Notes: generated by a model not told the origin, from the letters alone. A stretch of DNA of 64,000 nt from Rhizobium bangladeshense (GCF_017357245.1 NZ_CP071612.1:3103001-3167000), one strand, 5' to 3'. Shown: positions 7,657-15,974, numbered from the stretch's first letter. Made by a program: numbers and translations.

Positions 7657-9029
7657 GCCGGAATGCGGATCGTTGCCCTCAAGCCCCCGAGCGGGCTGTC
7701 GCCGAGCGTCACGTTACCCCCATGGCTGCGGGCGATATCGCGGGCGATCGCAAGACCGAGGCCAGTGCCCGATGCATCAAGGTTGCGCGCCGTATCCAGC
7801 CGGAAGAACGGTTTGAACACGTCCTCGCGATTCCTTTCTGGGATTCCCGGCCCGTCATCGTCGAAGATAACGGTCAACCACTTGGCATTGTGCTTGGCCT
7901 CGATGTCTAGCCTGTTGGCATAGCGGCGCGCGTTCGAGGCAAGATTGGTGACAAGACGCGTGAAAGCATTCGGCCTGACCGAAATGTCGTCGTCGCCCTC
8001 GATCGAATAGCTAAACTTCTTGCCGTGCAGGACGAAATCGGATTCCAGCTTGGCGAAGATCTCGCTGAGCTTCAGCTCGCCGACATCCTCTTCGACCTCG
8101 CCGCGGGCAAAGGCCATGTAGGCCTCCAGCATCGTCTGCATATCGTTGACGTCGTCGTTCAGGCCATGCAGGTCAGGATTGTCGCCCGCGAGCGCCAGTT
8201 GCAGTTTGAAGCGAGTGAGAATCGTGCGCAGATCGTGGCTGACGCCGGAAAGCATCGCCGTACGCTGCTCGATCTGCCGCTCGATGCGTTCGCGCATCAG
8301 GATGAAGGCAAGGCCGGCGCGCCTGACCTCGTCGGCGCCGCGCGGATAGAAATTGTCTGGCTTCTGCCCTTTGCCGAAGCTTTCGGCCGCCCGCGCCAGC
8401 ATCAGGATCGGCCGGATCTGCCCGCGCAGGAAGAGGATCGAAATGCCGATCAGCACCAGCGATGTGCCTACCATCCAGACGATGAAGATATGGGTATTGG
8501 AGGCATATGTCTGACTGCGCTTGGCCAACACCCTGAGGATCTTGTTCTCGAGCTTGATCCGAATCTCGACGAGATTCGAATTGCCGACCGTGTCGATCCA
8601 GAAAGGCCGGTGGATCTCGTCGGTGATCTCGTCGCTGAGGATGCCGTCAAGGATTGAGAAGAACGGCTTGACGCGCGGCGGCGGCAGGTCGCCGTCCGGC
8701 TCGATCGATATCTGCAAGTTGAGTTGATCCCGCGCGATGCGAATGATCTCGCTATAGTCCGAATTCTGCGGATACGTTTCGACGATCTCGATGATCGCGG
8801 CGATGTCGCGCGTGACGGCGAGCGACAACCGCTCGGTCACCATTTGCCAGTGGCGCTCCATGAAAACGGCCGCGACGACGGATTGCAGCAGCACCATCGG
8901 GATGATGATGATCAGCAGCGAGCGGGCGTAAAGTCCGGTGGGCAACCGCCGCCGCAGCCAACGGACGATCCAGCGCCAGCCCGCCGCCGGAGCGCGGTCT
9001 TCCCGCCGCAAGCTGTCCATTGTCACCAT
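7653..9029 (-). CDS. EnvZ-type membrane sensor histidine kinase
   Basis: 458 residues: cytoplasmic N-terminus, TM1 (SLLIIIIPMVLLQSVVAAVF, about 37-56), a periplasmic domain of roughly 120 residues, TM2 (IFIVWMVGTSLVLIGISILF, about 180-200), HAMP, a dimerisation/phosphotransfer helix with SHDLRTILTR (His about 265), and an HATPase domain with N-box NLASNARRYA, DDDGPGIP and GTGLGLAIA. The proline that normally follows HDLRT in EnvZ relatives is Ile here (codon ATT). It lies 74 bases downstream of its response-regulator gene, in the same orientation. A signal cannot be read from sequence; relatives in alphaproteobacteria act in envelope homeostasis. Confidence 0.92.
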   Translation of the reverse strand: MVTMDSLRREDRAPAAGWRWIVRWLRRRLPTGLYARSLLIIIIPMVLLQSVVAAVFMERHWQMVTERLSLAVTRDIAAIIEIVETYPQNSDYSEIIRIARDQLNLQISIEPDGDLPPPRVKPFFSILDGILSDEITDEIHRPFWIDTVGNSNLVEIRIKLENKILRVLAKRSQTYASNTHIFIVWMVGTSLVLIGISILFLRGQIRPILMLARAAESFGKGQKPDNFYPRGADEVRRAGLAFILMRERIERQIEQRTAMLSGVSHDLRTILTRFKLQLALAGDNPDLHGLNDDVNDMQTMLEAYMAFARGEVEEDVGELKLSEIFAKLESDFVLHGKKFSYSIEGDDDISVRPNAFTRLVTNLASNARRYANRLDIEAKHNAKWLTVIFDDDGPGIPERNREDVFKPFFRLDTARNLDASGTGLGLAIARDIARSHGGNVTLGDSPLGGLRATIRIPA

Positions 9030-9103
9030 CGTCAGTCCCGGCCGTTCAGAGCACGATGCAGGAAAGTGTGAACGTTATCGACATCATGCCCCACTTCTCA
9101 AAG

Positions 9104-9805
9104 CTAGTCGATGCTCAGCCTGTATCCGATGCCGCGCACCGTCTGCAGCCAGACGGGGTTGGCCGGATCCTCCTCGATCTTGCGCCTGAGCCGGTTGATC
9201 TGCACGTCGATCGTTCGTTCGCCGACTTCAGTGTCATTGCCGATCAGCTCATGGCGCGGGATGGTGTCACCGGCGCGCCGCGCAAAGAGAAGCATGATTT
9301 CCTGCTCGCGGTCGGTGAGCCGGATCACCTCGCTGGCCTTCTTCAGCTCCTTGCGGGTCAAGGAGAAAGTGTAAGGTCCAAACATGACCTGTTCGATCTT
9401 TAGCCCCTCACCGTTGGAGTTGCGGCGCAGGATATTGTTGATGCGCAGCACCAGTTCGCGTGGGTCGAAGGGTTTGGAAAGATAGTCGTCGGCGCCGGCC
9501 TCGAGGCCTTCGATGCGGTTGCCCGATTCCGCCAGCGCTGTCAGCATGATGATCGGCACGTTCTTGATGGCGCGAAGCCCGCGGGTGACGTCGATGCCGG
9601 ATTCGCCCGGCATCATCACATCCATGATGATGAGATCGAAATCGAGGCCCGCGAGTTTGCGTTGCGCCTCGGCGCCGTCGGCCGCAACAGTGACGCGAAA
9701 ACCGTTTTCCGCAAGATAGCGATTGAGCAGCGCACGGATGCGGGAGTCATCGTCGACCACCAGCAGATGCGCCGCATCGTCAGAAATACCTGTTTTGACC
9801 GCCAT
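9104..9805 (-). CDS. OmpR-family response regulator
   Basis: 233 residues. Receiver domain with acidic pocket VVDDD (about 17-20), phospho-acceptor Asp62 in IIMDVMMPG and Lys111 in LSKPFD; C-terminal winged helix ends IDVQINRLRRKIEEDP and RGIGYRLSID. All key residues are intact. It abuts the MarR gene (stop at 9806-9808, ATG at 9805) and precedes the kinase, so MarR, regulator and kinase form one minus-strand operon. The MarR-plus-OmpR arrangement recalls PetP/PetR of Rhodobacter capsulatus, and similar sets occur in Brucella and other Rhizobiales; orthology is an inference, so no symbol is given. Confidence 0.93.
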   Translation of the reverse strand: MAVKTGISDDAAHLLVVDDDSRIRALLNRYLAENGFRVTVAADGAEAQRKLAGLDFDLIIMDVMMPGESGIDVTRGLRAIKNVPIIMLTALAESGNRIEGLEAGADDYLSKPFDPRELVLRINNILRRNSNGEGLKIEQVMFGPYTFSLTRKELKKASEVIRLTDREQEIMLLFARRAGDTIPRHELIGNDTEVGERTIDVQINRLRRKIEEDPANPVWLQTVRGIGYRLSID

Positions 9806-10297
9806 TCAATCCGCCTTCTTTCTGTCCCGCATGCCTCTGAGGAAGGCCTTCACGCCCTCCCGCACCTGCGCAGAAGCTCCTTCGAATGCCCGCTCAATGC
9901 GGCGCGATTGCGGCTCTGCAAGGGCAAGCGCCAGCTCGCGCCCCGATTTAGTCGGATACAGCTTACGTTGCCGCCGATCCTCGGGTCCGGCCACTTGGCG
10001 AATATAGCCCGAATCGATCAGCTGTTTCAGCACCCTTGCAAGACTCTGCTTGGTGATCTTCAGTGTGTCGAGAAGATCAGCCACCGTCATGCCCGGATTG
10101 CGGTTGACGAAATGTACGACGCGGTGATGCGCCCGGCCGAAGCCACTCTTTTCGAGGATGGCGTCAGGATCGGAAACGAAGTCGCGGTAGGCGAAGAAGA
10201 AGAGCTCGATGATCTCGAAGTCGATACCGTCTGTATCTTCCATCGGTGTGGCCAACGGCTCCGGCGTGCCTGCTTTCGAACCGGTCTGTCGTGACAC
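9806..10297 (-). CDS. MarR-family regulator (PetP-like)
   Basis: About 163 residues. The MarR winged-helix core is VADLLDTLKITKQSLARVLKQ (recognition) then SGYIRQVAGPEDRRQRKLYPT (wing with the DxRxxR signature). An acidic/aromatic helix IIELFFFAYRDFVSDPDAIL comes first. I prefer the GTG at 10297 (MSRQTGSKAG) because GAAAGGAAA lies just upstream; an ATG at 10366 would place the start inside the palindrome at 10347-10367. First gene of the operon with the response regulator and kinase, divergent from ilvE. Likely regulates itself and perhaps ilvE through that palindrome. Confidence 0.87.
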   Translation of the reverse strand: MSRQTGSKAGTPEPLATPMEDTDGIDFEIIELFFFAYRDFVSDPDAILEKSGFGRAHHRVVHFVNRNPGMTVADLLDTLKITKQSLARVLKQLIDSGYIRQVAGPEDRRQRKLYPTKSGRELALALAEPQSRRIERAFEGASAQVREGVKAFLRGMRDRKKAD

Positions 10298-10346
10298 TCG
10301 GCATTTCCTTTCTCGTTCCGCGCATTGGGGGAAACTTTCGCCAAGA

Positions 10347-10388
10347 TATGTCAGCATTGTTGACATAAATTTTCGCCGCTGCTAGCTT
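10347..10388. promoter_or_regulatory. Palindromic operator overlapping divergent marR/ilvE promoter
   Basis: Perfect inverted repeat TATGTCA (10347-10353) / TGACATA (10361-10367) with a 7-base spacer. Its right arm overlaps a consensus-like plus-strand promoter: TTGACA at 10360-10365, 17-base spacer, TAGCTT at 10383-10388, leading to ilvE. By symmetry the left arm supplies a CTGACA-like -35 for the minus-strand marR operon. A site of this size and placement is typical of MarR dimers. Confidence 0.72.
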
Positions 10389-10562
10389 TTGTCGAACTTC
10401 GCGGGAGCCCCCGGTCTCTCAATTTCCCTGGCATTTCTTTGGAAACCAACGTCCGCCCGGAACTTCCGACGCAAAAAGCAATTCCCCTTGCGTCTGTGGA
10501 TAAAACGTATTGGGGGCAACAATCAACAGACATGGCGCGTGAAGCGCCGGAGGAGGTTTAGG

Positions 10563-11453
10563 ATGGCTTCGGTTCCTTTCGACCAGCTGGATGGCGAAAT
10601 ATGGTTCAACGGCGAGTTCGTTGCCTGGAAGGACGCTAAGATCCACGTGCTGACACACGGCCTGCATTATGCCAGCGCCGTCTTCGAGGGCGAGCGCGCC
10701 TATGGCGGTCGGGTGTTCAAGCTCACTGAACACAACCAGCGCCTGCACAGATCCGCCGAGATTCTCGGTTTCAAGGTGCCCTATTCCGTCGAAGAACTCG
10801 ATGCCGCGACCATCGAACTGTTGAAACGCCAGGGGTTTCAGGACGCCTATGTCAGGCCGATTGCTTGGCGCGGCAGCGAGATGATGGGCGTTTCCGCACA
10901 GGCGAACCGCATCAACGTCGCCATCGCCATCTGGCAGTGGGGCAGCTATTTCAACCCGGCAGAGAAGCTGAAGGGCATTCGCCTCGATATCGCCGAGTAC
11001 CGACGTCCCGATCCGAAGACCGCACCTTGCGCCTCCAAGGCTGCCGGCCTCTATATGATCTGCACGATTTCCAAGCATGCCGCCGAAGCCAAGGGCTACG
11101 CCGATGCGATGATGCTCGATTATCGCGGCCAGGTCGCCGAAGCGACAGGCGCCAACATCTTCTTCGTCAAGGACGGCGTCATTCATACGCCGACACCTGA
11201 TTGCTTCCTGAACGGCATCACCCGCCAGACCGTCATCGAGCTCGCCAAGCGTCGAGGCATCGAAGTGATCGAGCGCGCGATCCTGCCGGAGGAACTGCCT
11301 GATTTCAGCGAGTGTTTCCTCACCGGCTCGGCTGCGGAAGTAACTCCGGTCTCTGAGATCGGTCCGTATCGGTTTACGCCGGCAACGATCTCAGAAACCC
11401 TGATGAACGACTATATAAAGGAAGTCTATCCGGCGGCGGTTGCCGTCGGATAA
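10563..11453 (+). CDS. ilvE: Branched-chain amino acid aminotransferase
   Basis: 296-residue class IV PLP aminotransferase that interconverts Leu, Ile, Val and their 2-oxo acids. PLP lysine is Lys159 in CASKAAGLYM; the class IV signature runs from YRGQVAEATGANIFFVKDG to the phosphate-binding ITRQTVIELA. LTHGLHYASAVFEGERAY is the usual N-terminal substrate-loop segment. ATG 10563 has an excellent GGAGGAGG upstream; the 200-base stretch before it is untranslated leader. It faces the MarR operon and shares its control region. Confidence 0.95.
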   Translation: MASVPFDQLDGEIWFNGEFVAWKDAKIHVLTHGLHYASAVFEGERAYGGRVFKLTEHNQRLHRSAEILGFKVPYSVEELDAATIELLKRQGFQDAYVRPIAWRGSEMMGVSAQANRINVAIAIWQWGSYFNPAEKLKGIRLDIAEYRRPDPKTAPCASKAAGLYMICTISKHAAEAKGYADAMMLDYRGQVAEATGANIFFVKDGVIHTPTPDCFLNGITRQTVIELAKRRGIEVIERAILPEELPDFSECFLTGSAAEVTPVSEIGPYRFTPATISETLMNDYIKEVYPAAVAVG

Positions 11454-11497
11454 GATCCTAGGCGATTGGTCCCGGCGCCGAAATGCGCGTCGGGCCT

Positions 11498-11755
11498 TTA
11501 TCTATGCGCCTTTGCCATCACCAGTCCGGCGAGCTTCGACAGGATGCCACCGCCGATCAGGCCGCCGATGCCGTCGGCAATCAGGCCGGCTATGGCCGCT
11601 TCTCCGTCGACCGCGAGCAGCATGCCGCCGATCGCGCCCGCGATCGTACGAGCAACGACGTTGATCGCGTGCTGCTTCAAAGCGGCACTCGCGGCGTTGG
11701 CGCCGATCGCACCAGCATTCAATTGTATGACGAACGGAAGAGCGCCTCCATCCAC
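11498..11755 (-). CDS. Small glycine/alanine-rich protein with glycine-zipper pattern
   Basis: 85 residues starting at a GTG (11755) with a perfect AGGAGG six bases before it; an ATG 27 bases upstream lacks such a site. The protein is almost uncharged and hydrophobic: IQLNAGAIGANAASAALKQ, then TIAGAIGGMLLAVDG and IADGIGGLIGGGILSKLAG. GxxxG spacing suggests packed helices in a membrane or an oligomer. It resembles small rhizobial proteins with a QLxSGAxGGNAAG-like start, of unknown function. It is convergent with ilvE. Confidence 0.68.
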   Translation of the reverse strand: MDGGALPFVIQLNAGAIGANAASAALKQHAINVVARTIAGAIGGMLLAVDGEAAIAGLIADGIGGLIGGGILSKLAGLVMAKAHR

Positions 11756-11877
11756 TGGCGACCTCCTCGATCGCCGATCCATGCCGAACCCGGCATATTA
11801 GCATTTTTGAATAGACAGAGGGAGCGCGTAAGGCAAATCAACCCTTGCGGGATTAAGGCGGGAGGACGTAGCCTCTT

Positions 11878-11903
11878 ACGAGGCGGCCTTCCGACCGCCT
11901 CGT
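11878..11903. terminator. Hairpin downstream of SH3/DUF1236 gene
   Basis: Perfect 9-bp stem ACGAGGCGG (11878-11886) / CCGCCTCGT (11895-11903), 20 bases beyond the minus-strand stop at 11924. The T-tract is poor on both strands, so termination is likely but not certain. Confidence 0.5.
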
Positions 11904-11923
11904 TTACAGCTTTTTCGATGATC

Positions 11924-12541
11924 TTACTGATAGACGTAAACGATCCGACGCGTACCTGGATCAACGAGAACAGGCCGGTCATTGATCCTTGTGTAGCGAT
12001 ATTCATAGTCCGGAATTGTCTGGAAAGTCACGTCGGCAGGCACTTCCGCACCGACGACCACATCGCCGCCGAGCCGCACCGTCTCGGTGGGGTTGGTCTC
12101 GATATAGGTCCGCACCGTCTCCGGCGGAGTGATCGTTTCGACGGCTCCAACGGGGCCGATCAATTCATCGCCCGGCGCCGGTTGCGGGTCAGCCGGGACA
12201 ACGCTGGCGGTTGACTCGTAGGTCACGACCGGAACGCCGATCTCGGCACGATGCTGCTCGACGATAACTTGGTTGCCGCCGTACTCCATCTGCAGATAAT
12301 CCGCATAGACCCAGCCGCGGATGCCGTTGACGTCGACACGGCACCAGCGGCTGCCTTCGATACAGCCGTCGAGCACCGCGGTGGAACCGCGGGTGGCGAG
12401 ACCGACGGCCGGATATTGCGGGCCCGGACCTGCGCGGACGTTGAGATCGTTGACCGTGGTCGCCACCATCTCCGCCTGCGCCATGCCGCCGCTCGCTAGG
12501 AGCACGGCTCCAGCCAGCAGGATGTTTCTCTTCAAGGTCAT
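11924..12541 (-). CDS. Periplasmic SH3b-DUF1236 protein
   Basis: 205 residues. Signal peptide LKRNILLAGAVLLASGGMAQA, then a bacterial SH3 domain (VNDLNVRAGPGPQYPAVGLA, GSRWCRVDVNGIRGWVYADYL; about 28-85) and a C-terminal DUF1236 module (VRTYIETNPTETVRLGGDVV, IPDYEYRYTRINDRPVLVDP) ending TRRIVYVYQ. SH3b domains often bind peptidoglycan, and DUF1236 is common in rhizobial periplasmic proteins. The start at 12541 begins the signal peptide; a longer frame to 12682 has no ribosome-binding site. Two cysteines in the SH3 domain (DGCIEGSRWC) could form a disulfide. Confidence 0.87.
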   Translation of the reverse strand: MTLKRNILLAGAVLLASGGMAQAEMVATTVNDLNVRAGPGPQYPAVGLATRGSTAVLDGCIEGSRWCRVDVNGIRGWVYADYLQMEYGGNQVIVEQHRAEIGVPVVTYESTASVVPADPQPAPGDELIGPVGAVETITPPETVRTYIETNPTETVRLGGDVVVGAEVPADVTFQTIPDYEYRYTRINDRPVLVDPGTRRIVYVYQ

Positions 12542-12829
12542 GTGAGCGTCTCCTTGGTTTCGATGGCCGGACAACGCGTGGCGTTCCACGATGTTCCCCC
12601 CCGCACCGCTCCGCCAAAAAGATACCCGTAAACTTGCCCCTATAAGGAATTGGAATAAAAGAAGAAAAGGCGATTTCTTCAAAGCGTCCGAGCGGCGAAG
12701 AGACCTATAAACTTCTGTTTCAGTCGGTCTTGTTCCCGTGAAACACGCGTCAAAGCAGTAGATTTCGGCTGTCCTTGCCGTCGTTTCGGACTATATCCTG
12801 AGCACCCGAGACACCCCAGCGAGGCACTA

Positions 12830-13528
12830 ATGGGCATGCTCCAAGCCGGCATCATTCCGGTGACACCCTTCCAGCAGAACTGCACAGTCTTCTTCGATCC
12901 TGACACCCAAGAAGGCGTCGTGGTTGATCCGGGCGGCGACGTGCCGCTCATCCTTCAGGCGATTGAAAAAAGCGGCTTAACCATCAAGGAAATCTGGCTG
13001 ACGCACGGTCATCTTGACCATGCCGGCGGCGCAAGCGAGTTGAAGGAAGCCCTCGGCGTCGACATCGTCGGCCCGCATCAGGACGACCAGCCGCTGCTGC
13101 AGCGCATTGAGGCACAGGCTGCGACATACGGCATATCCGGATTGCGGAATGTTTTGCCCGACCGCTGGCTGAACGACGGTGACAAGGTCTCATTCGGCGC
13201 CCACGAATTCGAGGTCTATCACGCGCCCGGCCATGCGCCCGGCCACGTGATCTATTTCAACAGGGCTCAGAATTTCGCCCATCTCGGCGACGTGCTCTTC
13301 AACGGCTCGATCGGCCGCACCGACCTGCCGGGCGGCAATCATCAGCAGTTGTTGGATTCGATCCGCGACAAGGTCCTGCCGCTTGGCGATGACGTCGGAT
13401 TTATCTGCGGCCACGGCCCTGGCAGCCGCATCGGCGACGAACGGCGGAGCAATCCGTTTCTACAGGAAATCAGAGCCGGTGCAGCCTTTGGCACCGGCGC
13501 ATCTGGCGACACCGACCAAAGGATATGA
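12830..13528 (+). CDS. Metallo-beta-lactamase-fold hydrolase (glyoxalase II-like, YcbL type)
   Basis: 232 residues. The zinc-binding THGHLDHAGG (His59, His61, Asp63, His64) is intact, with later ligands in HAPGHAPGHV, LGDVLFNGSIGRTDLPGG and FICGHGPGS. The GRTDLPGG stretch is typical of the short glyoxalase-II-like YcbL group, which hydrolyse thioesters such as S-lactoylglutathione, rather than of beta-lactamases. The final 20 residues (GTGASGDTDQRI) are family-atypical. Stands alone, convergent with csaA. Confidence 0.88.
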   Translation: MGMLQAGIIPVTPFQQNCTVFFDPDTQEGVVVDPGGDVPLILQAIEKSGLTIKEIWLTHGHLDHAGGASELKEALGVDIVGPHQDDQPLLQRIEAQAATYGISGLRNVLPDRWLNDGDKVSFGAHEFEVYHAPGHAPGHVIYFNRAQNFAHLGDVLFNGSIGRTDLPGGNHQQLLDSIRDKVLPLGDDVGFICGHGPGSRIGDERRSNPFLQEIRAGAAFGTGASGDTDQRI

Positions 13529-13536
13529 GCCGACGC

Positions 13537-13878
13537 TCACATCATCTTCCTGCCGTTCGGCACCGGCCGTTCGACCCCAGCAAGCACGATCGCGCCGTTC
13601 TCGTCCTCAAATCCCAGCGTCAGCACCTCCGAGCGGAACGGCCCGATCTGCCGCGGCGGGAAGTTGACCACGCCGAGCACCTGCCGGCCGATCAGGCTTT
13701 CCAGCGCGTAGTGGACGGTGATCTGCGCCGAGGATTTTTTCAAGCCGATCTCGGGACCGAAATCGATGACCAGCTTGATTGCCGGCTTGCGCGCTTCCGG
13801 AAAGGCGCTGGCCTCGACGATCGTGCCGATTCGAATGTCGACACGTTCGAAATCGACGTAGGTGATCTCTTCGGCCAT
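13537..13878 (-). CDS. csaA: CsaA-like tRNA-binding-domain protein
   Basis: 113-residue stand-alone EMAP/tRNA-binding domain: [20 protein letters not shown], then [38 protein letters not shown] and [14 protein letters not shown]. Length and motifs match CsaA, a dimeric protein with chaperone-like activity linked to secretion in Bacillus and found in rhizobia. It is transcribed away from proC with a palindromic repeat between them. Function in this organism is inferred from family only. Confidence 0.88.
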   Translation of the reverse strand: MAEEITYVDFERVDIRIGTIVEASAFPEARKPAIKLVIDFGPEIGLKKSSAQITVHYALESLIGRQVLGVVNFPPRQIGPFRSEVLTLGFEDENGAIVLAGVERPVPNGRKMM

Positions 13879-13893
13879 GGGGGCTCCGCTACC

Positions 13894-13988
13894 GCATGAT
13901 CCTTTCGGAAAATCGAGATCGATTTTACGAAAGGATCATGCGCAAATCTAAAGTGTTAGAACGTCCTTAGCGCGTCTTTAGAGACGCG
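13894..13988. repeat. Rhizobial intergenic palindromic repeat
   Basis: Inverted repeat with 23-base arms, 13894-13916 and 13919-13941, that match at 22 of 23 positions; each end reads GCATGATC or GATCATGC. The GCATGATC...GATCATGC design is shared by short palindromic elements scattered through Rhizobium and Agrobacterium genomes. A second dyad CGCGTCT (13971-13977) / AGACGCG (13982-13988) follows. It lies between csaA and proC, and might also act as a terminator or mRNA stabiliser. Confidence 0.78.
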
Positions 13989-13995
13989 CGGCGCT

Positions 13996-14823
13996 CTAGC
14001 CGGCCAGCTCCTCGGCCCGCTTGCGCGCTGCCGCGAGTGCCGTATCGAAGAGGGGCTGCATGCCGTTCTCCGCCATCAGCACTGCTAGCGCCGCCGCTGT
14101 CGTGCCGCCGGGAGAGGTCACATTCTGCCGCAGCCGCGAAGCATCGTCGGGGGACTGGTGCAAGAGTTCACCAGCCCCCGCGACAGTTTCCCGCGCAAGA
14201 CGCATGGCGAGGTCCGCCTGCAGGCCGAGTTTACGGCCCGCCTCCGCCATACATTCGACGAGATAGAACACATAGGCCGGGCCACTGCCGGAAAGCGCGG
14301 TCACGGCATCGATATCAGCCTCCGCGGGCACCCATTCAACGGGGCCGGAGACGCTGAGAAGGGCATGGACGCGCTCGCGCTGCTGATTGCTGACCCTTGA
14401 ATTGGCAAAGGCCCCGGTTACGCCGCGGCCGACCATCGCCGGCGTGTTCGGCATGGCTCGCACCATGGCAGCTTTGCCGAGATGTCTTTCGAGAAAACCG
14501 AGCGTCTTGCCTGCTGCGACCGAGACGACGACTGTGGCCGGCCCTACGGCGCTTTTCACCGCCGGCAAGACCGTTTCCATCACTTGGGGTTTGACTGCGA
14601 GGAATAAGACGCTCGCCTTCAACTCCGCAGGGACTTCGGTCAGATGCGTCGCACCGGCTTCCTTGATCGTCGCCAGCATCGCCGACGAGGGGCCGGGATC
14701 CACGACGATGACGGCTGAACCCGGGACGCCGCTCTTCAGCCAGCCGGCGAGCATCGCTCCGCCCATATTTCCCGCGCCGATCAGCACGACGGGATTTGCC
14801 GATGAAAAAGCTTTCGCCGGCAT
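13996..14823 (-). CDS. proC: Pyrroline-5-carboxylate reductase
   Basis: 275 residues. Reduces pyrroline-5-carboxylate to proline with NAD(P)H. The N-terminal Rossmann motif is VLIGAGNMGGAMLAGW (about 14-29); RAMPNTPAMVGRGVTGAF is the conserved substrate/cofactor loop, and the C-terminal dimerisation/active region has ALSGSGPAYVFYLVE and VTSPGGTTAAAL. Length is typical. It starts at 14823, one base after the YbjN gene's stop (14825-14827 on the opposite reading), so the two form an operon. Confidence 0.95.
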   Translation of the reverse strand: MPAKAFSSANPVVLIGAGNMGGAMLAGWLKSGVPGSAVIVVDPGPSSAMLATIKEAGATHLTEVPAELKASVLFLAVKPQVMETVLPAVKSAVGPATVVVSVAAGKTLGFLERHLGKAAMVRAMPNTPAMVGRGVTGAFANSRVSNQQRERVHALLSVSGPVEWVPAEADIDAVTALSGSGPAYVFYLVECMAEAGRKLGLQADLAMRLARETVAGAGELLHQSPDDASRLRQNVTSPGGTTAAALAVLMAENGMQPLFDTALAAARKRAEELAG

Positions 14824-14824
14824 C

Positions 14825-15325
14825 TCAGGCCTCGCCCACCGTTTCGAACAGCACGGCTTCCATCGCCTTCGTCGCGTCCATGCCGGACCAGACGACGAAT
14901 TGGAATGCCTGGAAATAGGCTTCGCAGGTGTCGAGCGCGCTGGAAAGCAGCACCTCTACCTGACGGTTGGTCGGCTCGGCGCCGCCGGCAAGCAGCAGCG
15001 ACTGCCTGAAGATGACCACATCTTCCTGACGCCAGAGGTCGAAATGCCCCATCAACACCTGCCCGTTGATCGCCGAAAGCAGTTTGATCACCTCGTTGAC
15101 CCTGATGTCGGGGACTTTGATATCGAAAGCGCAGCCAAGATGCAGCGCCTCGAATTCCTCCATCCAGGAGAAGGAGACATGATAGTCCGTCCAGCGCCCT
15201 TCGACCGTCATCGCGATCTCGTCCTCGCCGGACCGCTCGAACGACCAGTCGTTGTTGGAGGCCACGTACTCGATCATATCGACCGGGTTCGATTGACGCT
15301 CGACTTCCAATTCCATCAGGTTCAT
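14825..15325 (-). CDS. YbjN-domain protein
   Basis: 166 residues. The YbjN/type III secretion chaperone-like fold is suggested by NDWSFERSGEDEIAMTVEGR, YHVSFSWMEEFEALHLGCAF, VNEVIKLLSAINGQVLMGHF and a long C-terminal helix. Alphaproteobacterial members of this size always sit before proC, as here. Function is not established; E. coli YbjN has been linked to stress and motility control. The region upstream (15326-15713) should carry the operon promoter. Confidence 0.85.
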   Translation of the reverse strand: MNLMELEVERQSNPVDMIEYVASNNDWSFERSGEDEIAMTVEGRWTDYHVSFSWMEEFEALHLGCAFDIKVPDIRVNEVIKLLSAINGQVLMGHFDLWRQEDVVIFRQSLLLAGGAEPTNRQVEVLLSSALDTCEAYFQAFQFVVWSGMDATKAMEAVLFETVGEA

Positions 15326-15713
15326 GCAGCACCTTCTTGACCGGAACGAATGCGACTAACTTGGGATACGAACACAAGAAAGACACACGCAAATACCGGA
15401 AACCACCACTGGATGATCGTTGAACCGCTGCCAGACTTAACGCAGATAACCTGCCCGGAGCTTACCAAGTCGCTTCGAATCATCATTTAAAATCAGTGTA
15501 TAATGACCCTCGCCACCTGCCAGCCCCCAGAGAGGAAAATAGGGACGGGTCGTTGTGGAAAGCACTTCGAAACTCAATTCAGAAGGGAGAATAAGCGACT
15601 CTGCGAATTGGCTTTTTTGGCAGTGTCCACAGGTGGAAAACTCACCTGGAATTTTTTAGGACAGACGCGGCGTGTGACATGAAGGCAACGCCGCATCTGC
15701 ACCGTATCGGGAT
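15326..15713. other. 388-base gap between YbjN and ubiK genes
   Basis: No gene is supported. The segment is relatively AT-rich around 15475-15505 and holds TATAAT near 15496-15501 on the plus strand. An open frame from the following ATG has no ribosome-binding site. It should contain the minus-strand promoter of the YbjN-proC operon; I could not fix its position. Confidence 0.4.
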
Positions 15714-15974
15714 TTAATGCCCCTCGCCGGCAAGCTTGGCCTCCAACGCCGCGATACGGGCGGCAAGCGCCTCGTTTTCATCGCGCGCCTTGATCGCCAT
15801 CTCGCGCACGGCCTCGAATTCCTCGCGCTTGACGACGTCCATGCTGTTCAACCAACGCTCGGCCTGGGCGTTGAAAGCCGTCTCGATCTCCTTGCGGACG
15901 CCCTGGGCGGCACCTGCCGCGTCGGTCATCAGCTTGGCGAACTCGTCCATGATGCGGTTCGTTCCGGTCGTCAT
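15714..15974 (-). CDS. ubiK: UbiK/BMFP-type ubiquinone biosynthesis accessory factor
   Basis: 86 residues, all helical: an amphipathic N-terminal helix (RIMDEFAKLMTDAAGAAQGV) and a C-terminal coiled coil (VKREEFEAVREMAIKARDEN, LAARIAALEAKL). This is the YqiC/BMFP layout; Brucella BMFP is a trimeric membrane-fusogenic coiled coil, and the Salmonella/E. coli member, UbiK, assists ubiquinone synthesis. The ATG at 15974 has AAGGGAG nine bases before it, better than the in-frame ATG at 15995. Divergent from lgt. Confidence 0.85.
   Translation of the reverse strand: MTTGTNRIMDEFAKLMTDAAGAAQGVRKEIETAFNAQAERWLNSMDVVKREEFEAVREMAIKARDENEALAARIAALEAKLAGEGH

Noticed and set aside
15496..15620. Possible small RNA after TATAAT at about 15496-15501
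   Set aside because: A T-run follows at about 15610 but no stable hairpin precedes it, and no conserved rhizobial sRNA was recognised; noted only as a gap.
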